Shown in pieces: positions 54,880-64,000 of a DNA stretch of 64,000 bases. The DNA is taken from positions 605,693-669,692 of the forward strand of contig JAGVSM010002388.1 in the NCBI GenBank assembly GCA_022494885.1, written 5' to 3'. The notes under the pieces were generated by a model that saw only the letters and a program-made list of their open reading frames with translations, had not been told where the DNA came from and ran no database searches. Origin of the DNA: Micrasema longulum. Its lineage: Eukaryota > Arthropoda > Insecta > Trichoptera > Brachycentridae. The position numbers and the translations under genes are program-made. Each line of letters opens with the position of its first letter. The stretch's first letter is position 1.

Positions 54880-55400
54880 AAAGTAATCAGAGGCATATAT
54901 TATGTAACAAGGGTTTTGTATTATTATCGGACTATTCCAAGTGTCAATAATTGAACCCAGCGGTGATTTATAGAGCATTTAGCTGGAGGTTAACTTAAAG
55001 GGAGCGACATACTTAAGAAATTAAATGGAAAATAAAGCTGATATATGGCTTTTCTGGGAAAACTCGGCCTAAAAAATATTTTTTCCAGCACTTGAGCATC
55101 AAAGGCACTTATGTTTTCATGAAAAATTGAATTATAATGCTCTTGAACTAAGAATTAAAATGTTTAAGTGCGTGAACAAGATCTTTTTTGGTATTTTTTT
55201 TTTGCTTCGAGTTTAACGTACATGATGAAAAATAAGAAAAAAATACATACTAATCAAAAAATTATATAACGATTCTATTTGGATGAAAATACAAATTTCA
55301 AAAACAGAATTTCAATATCAATATATTACAACAGAAATGAAGAGCATTATAGAGAAGCAAATATTCGCAGACATAGACTGGATTTCACTCCTTATGGAGC
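54880..55400. other. Unassigned spacer
   Basis: No supported feature. Overlapping frames at 55279-55497 are A/T-driven. Confidence 0.35.
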
Positions 55401-55610
55401 TACTATTTTATTTTTATTTTTTTTATTTATTAAGGAAAAACAACAGCTGTTATATAAGAATACAAAATATAAAAAAATAATACATTCATCCAACTAAAGT
55501 TTTTCACAAATATTATGAGAGAACATGTTACACACTTAAGAGAAAAATAATATATTATAAAAGGTTTAAGTTTGTAAGTGAAAATTCTTGATGGAAGTTC
55601 ATTGTAATTT

Positions 55611-55761
55611 ATTATATAAATAAAACACGAGTGATACTTCTGAGACCAGTCTGAGACCAGAACTGAGACCAGTCTCGAAGATGTCGCGAAAGCGATGAAA
55701 CCGGTCACTGGATATTCCAAATTTGTGGATTAAAGTATCACTCGTGTTTTATTTATATAAT
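55611..55761 (+). mobile_element. Penelope-type fragment F in a perfect inverted repeat
   Basis: The 29 bases at 55611-55639 are the exact reverse complement of 55733-55761. Between them lie a triple CTGAGACCAG repeat (55639-55676), ATGTCGCGAAAGCGATGAAA, CCGGTCACTGGATATTCC and AAATTTGTGG. The right half recurs at 47530-47630. It lies within the LINE 3' UTR. Confidence 0.7.
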
Positions 55762-55929
55762 ATATTATAAATGGCATGAGAAAAAAAAAGCTCTTAAGAA
55801 GGTTAAGGGATGAGGAAATAGAGTGGAGGAGTGGAGGAGAGGGATTTTCATAATATAGTTGACCAATTCAAAATGTTGATATTATAATAAAATAAACATA
55901 ATGAAAGGAACATAAACTTATTACACAGT

Positions 55930-58290
55930 GACAAATGTTTTTTTTTTACAGTATTTCAAAAAGTTTTTTTTTGAAGTCACAAATTTTTTTATTAAAAATA
56001 TCTGAATGGGGACAAAGTAAATTAAATTTGGAGCAGCTTCGATAAATAAACGAGTTTTGAACATAATATTTTTTTGGCTATAAGTTATTTAAAAAAATAA
56101 CTTGCCGTGTTGTTTTTACGGGACAATTGATTGAAATACGCTCCAAGAGATATGGACTATCGATAAAATTGTTAAAAATTTTGAAGAGGAAAGACAGATC
56201 AGAAATGCTTCTATGTTTAGTAAGGGAAGTTATACTATGAAAGGAAAAAGAGTCTTCATACGAGTCAAAATATGTAAGAGATCCAAAGTTTAAGGAATCT
56301 ATTCTGTATTTTATCTAGTTGTGATATATAAATTGTATATTGAGGATTTCAAACAACAGATGCAAACTAAAGATGGCTGCGAACGTATGCATTATATAAG
56401 ATTTTGAGGGATGCGGTTGTTTTGAATGGTTGAGTGGTGCGTATAACAAAGCCCAGATTTCTGTAAGCCTTATTTATAGACGCCTGAATATGGGAATCAA
56501 ATAAGAGTTTTTCATCCATAATCACACCTAAATCTCTCAGCTCGTTTTTCCGGACAAGATAATTACCGTTAATTTCATAATTGAAAGTAATTTTATTTAT
56601 GTTTCCAGTGAACGAAATAACGAAACATATATCAATGTTTAAGAATAGCTGGTTATGGTAACAGTAATCCGTTAGTTTATTTAGGTCGTTTTGTAATTCT
56701 CAACAATTATTTTCTAACTTAACTTTTAAAAATAATTTAGTAGCGTCAGCTAACGTGAGAAAATTAGAATGTTTAATAAATTTGCCAATGTCATTTATGT
56801 AAATTAAAAATAATAAAGGTTCTAAGTGGGATCCTTGAGGAACACCAGATGGAATGTAGATGCTATTTGAGTTAAACCCTAACACAGCTACTGTTTGACT
56901 TCTATTTTTGAAATATGATATAAGCCATCTGTACAAATCACCTTGTATTCCCATTTCCTATATCTTGCAAAGTAATATATTATGGTTGATTTTGTCAAAC
57001 GCCTTAGCGAAGTCGGTATAAATAGTGTCTACTTGGTAACCTTCTCGCATAGCAGATATTATAAAGTGATTAAACTCAAGCAAATTCCATTCAATTGATT
57101 TAATTTTTAAAAAACCATGTTGATTTTGAATGATGTCCTTTCTAATTACAGAAGTATTTTTTTCAGTAACAGTTTTTTCCATAACATTCCCAAATAATGA
57201 GAGTTTGGAAATTGGTCTGTAATTCATAATGTTTGATCGATCACCACTTTCATGAATAGGTGTTATAAGTGCTGATTTCCAGACAGATGGGATTTGACCT
57301 TCAATTAAGGACTTGGTATATAATCAAAAAAGTGGTATAGAGAAATCTGCAGAGCATGTTTTTATTAACAGGGGGTAAATTTTATCTGAACCGGGACTTT
57401 TGCAAATGTCAATATTGTTGAGATATTTAAGAAAAGTAGGTTGGTCAAAGCTTATAGTGTTTATTGAAAAATTAATGTTCCCGTTTGAGCTGGTGGTGGG
57501 TAATGAGTTATCAGAGGGATCGAATATATAAACAGAATTAAAATAATCATTGAAAATATTGCAAATAGACATGCCGTCACTAACAAAAACACCTCCACAG
57601 TGCATTATTCTAGGTAAAGTTTTGTTATTGGGTCTTTTAAAATTTGAAAATGACCACAATACTTTTGGATTGGTCTTCAGCGAAGTCTCTATATTTTCTA
57701 CGTATTAGTCGAAACAAATTTTATTTGCAGACTTTTGAAAAAGTTCAATAATCTGTAGCGCAGTTATATTTCTTCCATTTTTTGTGGAATTTAGATTTTT
57801 CTTTGATGATTTTAATTAGTGCTTTGCTATACCATGGTGGGTGTTTATTTTCGCCAAAAAATATTTTCTTAGGTACGTGTAACTCAATTAGGTTAAAGAG
57901 GATACTATAAAATTTGTTTGTCGAGTCGTTGACATTCAGACCCCTAAATTCTAAATCCCAATCAATCTGAGAAATACCAGTTTTAATATATTCGTAATCT
58001 GTTTTGTGATATAATAGGACTTCTCTGGCATTGGGAACCAGATATTCGGGGAATTTGTTGTCTGGAAACTGTAAGTCTATTGTCAAGGCTTTGTGGTGAT
58101 GATCCTCTACAATAATAGGAAATTTACAATGTGAGGTATGACAATGGTTGTTCGATATGACGAGATCTAGTGTTTAATTTGTTTCGTTCGCCATTAAATT
58201 GGTGCATTCCGGGTCAAGTGAAAAAGTCTACTAATAGTTTAGTGGCGATAGTGTTATGATTTTTGGGTGAGAATGTGTTTGAATACGTTA
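55930..58290 (-). pseudogene. LINE ORF2: endonuclease end, reverse transcriptase, tail
   Basis: Minus-strand order: TLDLVISNNHCHTSHCKFPI and VEDHHHKALTIDLQF (endonuclease end; the usual SDHHP is EDHHH); linker with EIDW-like SQIDWDLEF and PPWYSKALIKIIKEK; MNYRPISKLSLFGNVMEKTV; QHGFLKIKS..LLEFNHFI; motif A DTIYTDFAKAFDKINH; SGVPQGSHLEPLLFLIYIND; motif C LADATKLF (FADDTKLF in active relatives, so one catalytic aspartate is lost); LQNDLNKLTDYCYHNQLFLN; NELRDLGVIMDEKLLFDSHI; LKILYNAYVRSHL; LDKIQNRFLKLW; DSPYLLERISINCP. Jockey/CR1-type elements use it to nick DNA and copy their RNA at the nick. Confidence 0.9.
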
Positions 58291-58384
58291 GAAGAGTAAT
58301 TTTGTGGTTTCTGAACAATAGCTCACTTCAAAATGCAACGTATAGTGTATTTATTCATTCAATAATAAAATAATTTATGAAAAT

Positions 58385-59340
58385 TAATATGAGTACACAA
58401 CCACTTACCGACTTTTTATGTCTACCGGTTTTGAGACGTACCGGTCTCTTCGTCAGGACACTCACTACACTAACATGCAAATACTAAAATACTCTTTCAC
58501 CTTAAATATCACCGTAGTATACAAAGAATTTAAAAAAAAAAAAATACATGCAAAGTAAAGGGGATGCAAATATTACTATTAGAGTGGGCCGATGATGTAA
58601 GAAGTTTTTTTTTTTTAGACATCAAAGTGAAAGGGGTCTAAACAGTTGCATTTTAGATCACATTGAACGTAAAAATTATTTAAAAAAATATTCCACACTA
58701 TTTTTGGCCCTCAACCGCGGTTTGAAGTTTATAACTGTCTGAATATTTTGTTAATTATCTATATTATTAAAATGAGTTTTTTGTTAGTACAGATATAACT
58801 TAATCACTTTACAAATTCAAACACGTTTTAAAACTACTGAAATGAAAAAAGTTTACACTCCGCGGAACTTATTCCGTTGAGCATCTGGCTAATATTGACG
58901 AAAACAATGGCTCATTAAAACAATTCTACTCATTTATTACAAAACAAAGTGCAATAAACGCCCTTAGATGCTTATTAAATAAAATTTCATGCACATTATT
59001 AATTGGACTGATTTTATTACTTAAATACGAAATAACAGCCAGTTTAGCGTAAAAAATAGATTTTTTTGAAAACTTCAAGCTTTAGTTGAGGGCTAAAAGT
59101 AGTATCGAAAATTTTATTTTGGTATTTTTTGTATTCCGAGTAAATCCAAAAGGCAACTTTTTAGACCCCTTTTATTTCATAATTCGGAAAAAAAAATGTC
59201 GGACCACCCTAACCACCATGTCAGAACATAGACTAAAATTCGGTTAATAATATTTAGTCATATGTTAAAGAATGTATGGGGGTAGGTGTTAGGAGGGGGA
59301 GGGGATAGTAAGGGGATAAAGATAATGTTGTAAAAACTGC
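58385..59340 (-). mobile_element. Penelope-type fragment G, copy 2, interrupted
   Basis: 58385-58560 matches 14550-14700 and keeps TCTACCGGTTTTGAGACGTA then CCGGTCTCTTCGTCAGG (reversed AAACCGGT and a GAAGAGACCGGT-type block, common in Penelope-like ends). The sequence after the MITE at 58581-59210 (ATATTTAGTCATATG, GTATGGGGGTAGGTGTTAGG) resembles the continuation of copy 1 (AATATTTAGTGGTATG, GTGGAGGTAGAGG at 14747-14790). So the MITE appears to have inserted into G. Confidence 0.55.
58581..59210. mobile_element. Long-arm MITE, 630 bp
   Basis: The left arm from 58581 (AGAGTGGGCCGATG, AAAGGGGTCTAAACAGTTGC, TTTTTGGCCCTCAACCGCGG, TTTGAAGTTTATAAC) is the imperfect reverse complement of the right arm ending at 59210 (reversed: AGGGTGGTCCGACA, AAAAGGGGTCTAAAAAGTTG, TTTTAGCCCTCAACTAAAGC, TTGAAGTTTTC). 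Arms are about 165 bp. The centre is about 300 bases with no ORF. The terminus AGGGTGGTCCGA is well defined. I see no clean target duplication. Superfamily unassigned; not related to H by sequence. Confidence 0.75.
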
Positions 59341-60885
59341 GATATATCATTTTTATCTGAATCGTAAGACTCATCCCTTACCTTAATGTGACAAATTATA
59401 GAAAAACGCTGCATTTGGTTCGAATTACAGATCGCCACTTTTTTCCGCATGAGACGTGGAAAGGGTCTTAATTGAATTAAAAATATTACTTGTGTGTGTT
59501 TTCACATGTAAACATTATATTTTATTAGACGCAATCATTATATTTCCTAAGCTTGAAATTGGTGTGTAAAAAAATCTGGCTTTTTACTTTTTAAAAAGGA
59601 GTAAGAGATTTCGTTCACTAAACATTTTTTAAGCTCAATTTTTGCGCTTTTAGAGACATTTTTTAGTAAAAACAATTATCGAGATTTCCAAGAGCTTATG
59701 CGATAGAAGAGATGTGGTAATCTGAACAGAACACAAATATTTCCCTCGTGAGGTAAACTGCCTTCGGCTATTTGGTTCTAGTAAATTCCTTTCACTCTTT
59801 TCCAAAGGAACTCCCTGAACCGCATTTTATGGAACAAGTAATGTTTATTGTTCGAATAACGCCAGCGTAAATCCTTTTAAGGATCCCATATCCTTAAATT
59901 TAATCTGTGATAAAAAAAGGTAAGCAAAATATTTTGTAAAGAAAACACCTTAATGAAAGTAACGATATTTTGCGGGAATGACTTTGTATGGTTTGGTAAT
60001 GTGAAACGGGTCATAATATTTTAACATTAATGTAAATTTATTCAAATATTCCATATTTAAAATAATTCTGTTACTTCTATGTACGTAAACGTGATCAAAA
60101 TTGTTCATACTTGTATATTACGTAAACTTACATAAATTAAAAATATAAAAAAACAATTGAGAACTCGTATTTAAAACAAATTATATTTGAAGCCCTTACT
60201 GTGCGGTTATTCGTTAAATAGTTTTAAATTATGATAAAACATTTGGTCATTTTTATTAGAATAGATTAACATAGTGAAGACTCTCAATTAAATTTTGTTT
60301 TAAAAAAATAGTACAACAATTGAAAATTGAGTAAAATTGTTGTTTATTTAATTACCTCTTCTTTTCTCTTCGGTTCTTTGTTTATCTAAGAATAGATAAT
60401 TTAATAAAAAAATCCTATTTTTACAGTGTTTTAGCCAGCAGCTCGAAAAAACTTTGCCCAGAACTCTCTACCTATACGTTTAGCTCATGATTAAAATTTG
60501 AATTATCCCCATATTGGGCTTTTAGATTGAAATAAATTAACATTTAAAATTTGAACTTTAATATTCCAGTTTTTTTCTGATACCCATTTCATATTTTCTC
60601 AACTTCATTTTAATGAAACTTTATTTTATGTATTTTTGAAAATTGCGCATTAATAAATATAAACACATGTGCACACTCACCTTTTCACATTAACAATCTT
60701 TAACACATATTTATTCACATGAAGTAAAAAGCTGTATATTTCATGTATTTTTGTAGATATCTGTCATTGATTGTATTATCTGTGTATTTTGTTTATTTAT
60801 ATTTTTAATCTGTATCACTTTTGATATCCCCAATAAATAAGATAAAATTAAAAATTAAAATACGTTTGTAGGTAATCAAAATAAG
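59341..60885. other. Unassigned spacer
   Basis: No supported feature in about 1.5 kb. A possible retroelement tail lies at 60780-60860 (TGATATCCCCAATAAATAAG). Confidence 0.35.
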
Positions 60886-60889
60886 ATAT

Positions 60890-60945
60890 AAAATCAAATG
60901 TTGCAACGAAACCGGTAGGCAATTGAATAAATATTAAGTGGTTTA
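60890..60945 (+). mobile_element. Penelope-type end scrap
   Basis: GTTGCAACGAAACCGGTAGG and AATAAATATTAAGTGGTTTA resemble the ends at 20035 (AAACCGGT, then AAATAAGTGGTT). AAACCGGT is at 60909-60916. It abuts the tail of the LINE at 60950. Confidence 0.4.
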
Positions 60946-60949
60946 TTTA

Positions 60950-61890
60950 TTTATTTATTTATTAACGGACATTGTCCATGTATACAATTTATAAGGTTTA
61001 AATATTACAATAAAAAGGCAGTTTAAAACATTTAAAGAAAAAAAAAAGAAAGAAGCATTGGACAAACATAGATGATTGAGACAAGATCTGGACTATTTTA
61101 TTTATGGCTCGCTTTAAATCGTTGTAAACTTAGTCCAAAAAAGTCCAGATCCTGGTCTCTTGAGTTGTAACAATACGACAAAGATGGGTCATTGGAGAAT
61201 TAAGGCCATAGTTTTCTATATGCTGATCGATGAATAGTACTTCATTGTTTCTCAATCTACGAGTCGGAATATTGAATTTCACTTGTCCCAGTAATGATGG
61301 AACATCGATTATACCATTTAGTATGCCGAACATATATATGGAGTCAATATTAGTTCTACGTTTTTGTAGACTAGAAATATTTAACATTGACTCTATTTCA
61401 GCATAAGAATAATTATTTCTCTCTAGTCCAAGCATCCACGCTATTTTTCGAAGCAAGCGATGTTGGACTGATTCAATGTGATTTATGCGGTTGACATAGA
61501 ATGGCGACCAGACCACTGAGGCATATTCAAGAAGAGGGCGAACAGTTGAGCAATAAAGAGTTTTGATTGTACGGGCATTAGTAAAATCAGAGGATATTCT
61601 GTTAACGAAGCCAAGTAATTTTAGTGATTTATTTACTGTATTATCTATATGCTCATTGTATGTCAGTTTATAGTCCAAAACAAACTCCTAAATCTCTAAT
61701 AGACTTGACTACATCAATTTTGGAGTTTTCTAATAGGTACTCGAAGGAAATTGGTTGTTTTGTTCTATGAAATGACATTATTTTGCATGTTTTAATATTT
61801 AGTTCTAATTCATTGACTTTACACCATCGGTTAAAAGAGTTAATGTCTGATTGAAGAAGAAAGGTTTGGTTTGAAACAGTGTTTCCATTT
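60950..61890 (-). mobile_element. LINE C-terminal third and 3' UTR
   Basis: From 61890 down the minus strand reads LLQSDINSFNRWCKVNELEL, NIKTCKIMSFHRTKQPISFE, SIRDLGVCF, one frameshift, LDYKLTYNEHIDNTVNKSLK, LLGFVNRISSDFTNARTIKT, LYCSTVRPLLEYASVVWSPF, NHIESVQHRLLRKIAWMLGL, SSLQKRRTNIDSIYMFGILN and RIWTFLD then stop at 61130. The UTR and a (TTTA)n tail lie at 60950-61129. This is the region after the catalytic core of a Jockey/CR1-type reverse transcriptase. It is well preserved: 182 codons are open. Copies of parts are at 22330 (plus) and 39108 (minus). Confidence 0.9.
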
Positions 61891-62295
61891 TAATTCTAAA
61901 TATATTTTTATTTTTATAACTTCCTTATAAAATTAGATATTTTCATTATAATTGTAAATATGTTGAGTATGTAATATCACAGTATTTTTTATATTATTTT
62001 AAAACGAATTTAAAACAAAAACGAAAACGAAAAAAATATTCTGACTTATCAAATTTATAATTGTTTTTTTTTAATTTAAAACCAAATTTGCTATTAAAAT
62101 AATCCAGAATTTCATTTAAATCATCATTCGATTGTGTAGCCCTTTATTATAAGGTCAATGATCCAAAGATTATATTTCTCACAAAGGACGATTGAACATA
62201 CATATTTCATCTTAGTATTGAAATTGAAGAACTTGAGAAAAGGCTTAGAAGTTAAGCTGAGAAGGATTAAATATGAGTTACAAATCGGTGACGAT
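61891..62295. other. Unassigned spacer
   Basis: No supported feature. Confidence 0.35.
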
Positions 62296-62299
62296 TTGA

Positions 62300-62372
62300 A
62301 AAGAAGTGGTTAAGACGCTTGCTCACGCACGGACATTGGATCTCCTGGCTTGTTGCGGAATGAACGTTGATT
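62300..62372 (+). repeat. Degraded SINE-B copy
   Basis: AAGAAGTGGTTAAGACGCTT (A box) and GCTCACGCACGG are followed directly by GGATCTCCTGGCTTGTTGCG. Head and 3' end remain and the middle is lost. Confidence 0.55.
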
Positions 62373-62375
62373 TTT

Positions 62376-63315
62376 AATAAGATCACTCTGCCGGTTATTT
62401 AAAAAGTTTAAAAATCAGTTTACTTTTTAATATTCAGAGAGTTTATTTGTAAAAAATCTGTTACAAGGTTAACAATATTTCCTCATTTATATCTGGTGAA
62501 CCTGTGTAAAAAAATCTATTTTTTTTTTTTAAAAACGTTTTTTTTTTGTCAAATAACTTTTTTATTTTCTCTTACGTTTATAAAAAAAGAACGACTACAT
62601 GTTCTATGAAATAAAAATGTCATGTGGAAAAAATGGGATAGCGCACAATCCGAAAAGCGGAGAAGATACTACTATCATTAAATTGAATAAAGCTTGTGTA
62701 AAAAATAGTTAAAAAGGAAATATTTTGAGCGTTTTTCTATGTAGGTATGCCTACTTTACATAAAACTAATAAATTGAAATTATCCTCCTCAATTAGAAAT
62801 AATAAGGATTTAGTTAGAAGATTAATTTGAACCATATATAAGATTGATAGACGTAAAATGAAACCAAAAATATTTTTATAATATTTTATAGTTTACCAAA
62901 ATTTGAAACAAATTCAAAGGTTGTTTAATGAAAGCTTAAATTGTTGAAATGAGGTAAGATAAAATACTAATTCGTTATCACCATAACTTTTACCCAATTT
63001 GCATTAAAAAATATCAAAATTAAAACTTATGGTTAAAAAATATGTGATAAATAACTTGTAAATTAAATATATCTTGAGTGTAATTATTAGAGCAAACAAA
63101 ATTATAAACTCATATAGGATCTATTTCAAGATTAAAAAAGAAAAAGAAAAATAAAACCAAAACGTTTCGTATAAAACCAGTTATAAAACATTCATAAATA
63201 TTTAAAAAAATACTTTAAAAACGATTTTTTTAAATAATGTAATTTAAGAATCCTCCTCACTAGAGGAACCTGTTCTTTATTTTTCTTTCTTTGTGTTCCT
63301 TTAAAACCAACGTTT
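62376..63315. other. Unassigned spacer
   Basis: T-rich near 62515-62550. No supported feature. Confidence 0.35.
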
Positions 63316-63319
63316 TACT

Positions 63320-63405
63320 TGCACCCCACCGGAAACGAATCCAGGACCTCAAACTTCACAACGAAGTGGTTGGCGCAAAATTTTCAGGATTTTTACCTGA
63401 AAGTA
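63320..63405 (-). repeat. Worn tRNA-like SINE head (SINE-A-like)
   Basis: GGAAACGAATCCAGGACCTC (reversed B box) and CAACGAAGTGGTTGGCGC (reversed A box region) are followed by TTTTCAGGATTTTTACCTGA, as at 1325-1370. The SINE body is not recognisable. Confidence 0.4.
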
Positions 63406-63699
63406 GCAATCTATTTAAAATAATCAATAAAATGTGAAAATCGAAAATAGTTTATTTGAGTTCAAGTATTAATTGTTAATATTGTACCAGAACATTGTCT
63501 CCCAAAATATAAGTATTTACATCACAAAAATTAGTTATTGTTTCATTGCATTTATTTAAATTATATTTATTTTGTACAACATTAATTACAACAGTTACAC
63601 GAAGAAACATACTCGTATATTTATGTACAATAAGATACTATCAGTTATAATCATAATTATAGTTTTGACAGGTACATTACACATATACAATAACGGAGT

Positions 63700-64000
63700 T
63701 TTAGTCCCATGTCTGACAAGATGACGAATGATGAAGTCAGGCGAGAGTGCAAATCTGAGACAGGTAAAATTGATTTGATTTTGAAAGGGATAATTAAGAT
63801 AGCTAAGTTATTAAGATTAAATATGCGAAAAAAAAAAAAAAAAACATATGTGTCGAAAGCAAACGGTGACGTAAGACGAAGACGACCCAGACGTGGCATG
63901 ATCCGATAAATTAAAAATTTCAGTCTGGTCATGTCAAAAGCAGACAGAACCGAAGAGCATGTATCACAAGATGAACGAATGTAGAAGAAGCTGGGAATGT
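63700..64000 (+). mobile_element. LINE C-terminal relic (GRPRKTW family), cut by window end
   Basis: The plus strand gives MSDKMTNDEVRRECKSETGK, then KANGDVRRRRPRRGMIR and, after a stop, SLVMSKADRTEEHVSQDERM. It aligns with YDRVTNDEIMQGV, AKINGNVIRR, PRKTWHDQI and the GHVKS..NR..C region of 27395-27930. It has the opposite orientation to the other two family members in this window and continues past base 64000. Confidence 0.75.

Larger units (their letters stand above)
55405..58290 (-). mobile_element. Longest LINE in the window (CR1/Jockey-type)
   Basis: About 2.9 kb on the minus strand. It runs from the end of the APE-type endonuclease (58190-58080) through a linker and a full reverse transcriptase (57660-56700) to the C-terminal tail (56690-55930) and a 3' UTR that reaches a (TTTA)n run near 55415. 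A perfect inverted repeat with a Penelope-type core (55611-55761) interrupts the UTR. The element is 5'-truncated inside the endonuclease. Several frameshifts and stops make it inactive. Confidence 0.85.

Overview
This window looks like AT-rich, intergenic or deep-intronic DNA from an arthropod, most likely an insect. It has long A/T tracts, no operons or bacterial signals, no long intact ORF, and a dense layer of decayed transposable elements: non-LTR retrotransposons (LINEs) of several clades, Penelope-like elements, Tc1/mariner transposons, foldback MITEs and tRNA-derived SINEs. The insect order cannot be resolved from the sequence alone. I found no convincing complete host gene. Two possible host exons and one zinc-finger-like scrap are listed with low confidence.

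Layout. 1-8 kb: a SINE split by a LINE tail, two copies of an interspersed repeat (here D), a foldback element with arms of about 190 bp (here H), a LINE reverse-transcriptase tail, a cluster of four short repeats, and an RTE-type LINE whose two halves face in opposite directions. 8-18 kb: LINE, SINE and Tc1 relics, then a Penelope-like element with a GIY-YIG endonuclease between inverted ends. 18-32 kb: several LINE C-terminal relics, mostly on the minus strand, a second H copy, and a minus-strand candidate first exon of a secreted protein at about 30.9-31.0 kb. 32-49 kb: SINEs of three families, LINE tails, a third H copy and several Penelope-type end fragments. 49-54 kb: a Tc1/mariner relic bounded by inverted repeats and TA, and a SINE interrupted by a LINE with a short target duplication. 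54-62 kb: the best-preserved LINE (endonuclease end, linker, full reverse transcriptase, C-terminal tail) on the minus strand, a long-armed MITE nested in a Penelope-type relic, and a second LINE tail. 62-64 kb: worn SINEs and a LINE fragment cut by the window end.

Repeat names used here. SINE-A is about 250 bp (fullest copies 38.6 and 48.3 kb). SINE-B is about 170 bp (14.9, 36.6 and 42.6 kb). SINE-C is about 185 bp (32.6 and 39.7 kb). D is an unclassified repeat of about 360 bp with a perfect CTCCCTAGGGAG palindrome. H is the foldback element. LINE class names come from my own reading of reverse-transcriptase motifs, not from a database search. Coordinates of decayed repeats are approximate to about 10-20 bp.

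Nothing here forms a pathway. The interest lies in the transposon structures (foldback and nested elements, an inverted LINE, repeated Penelope-type ends) and in the two exon candidates, which would mean the window lies inside or near a split gene.
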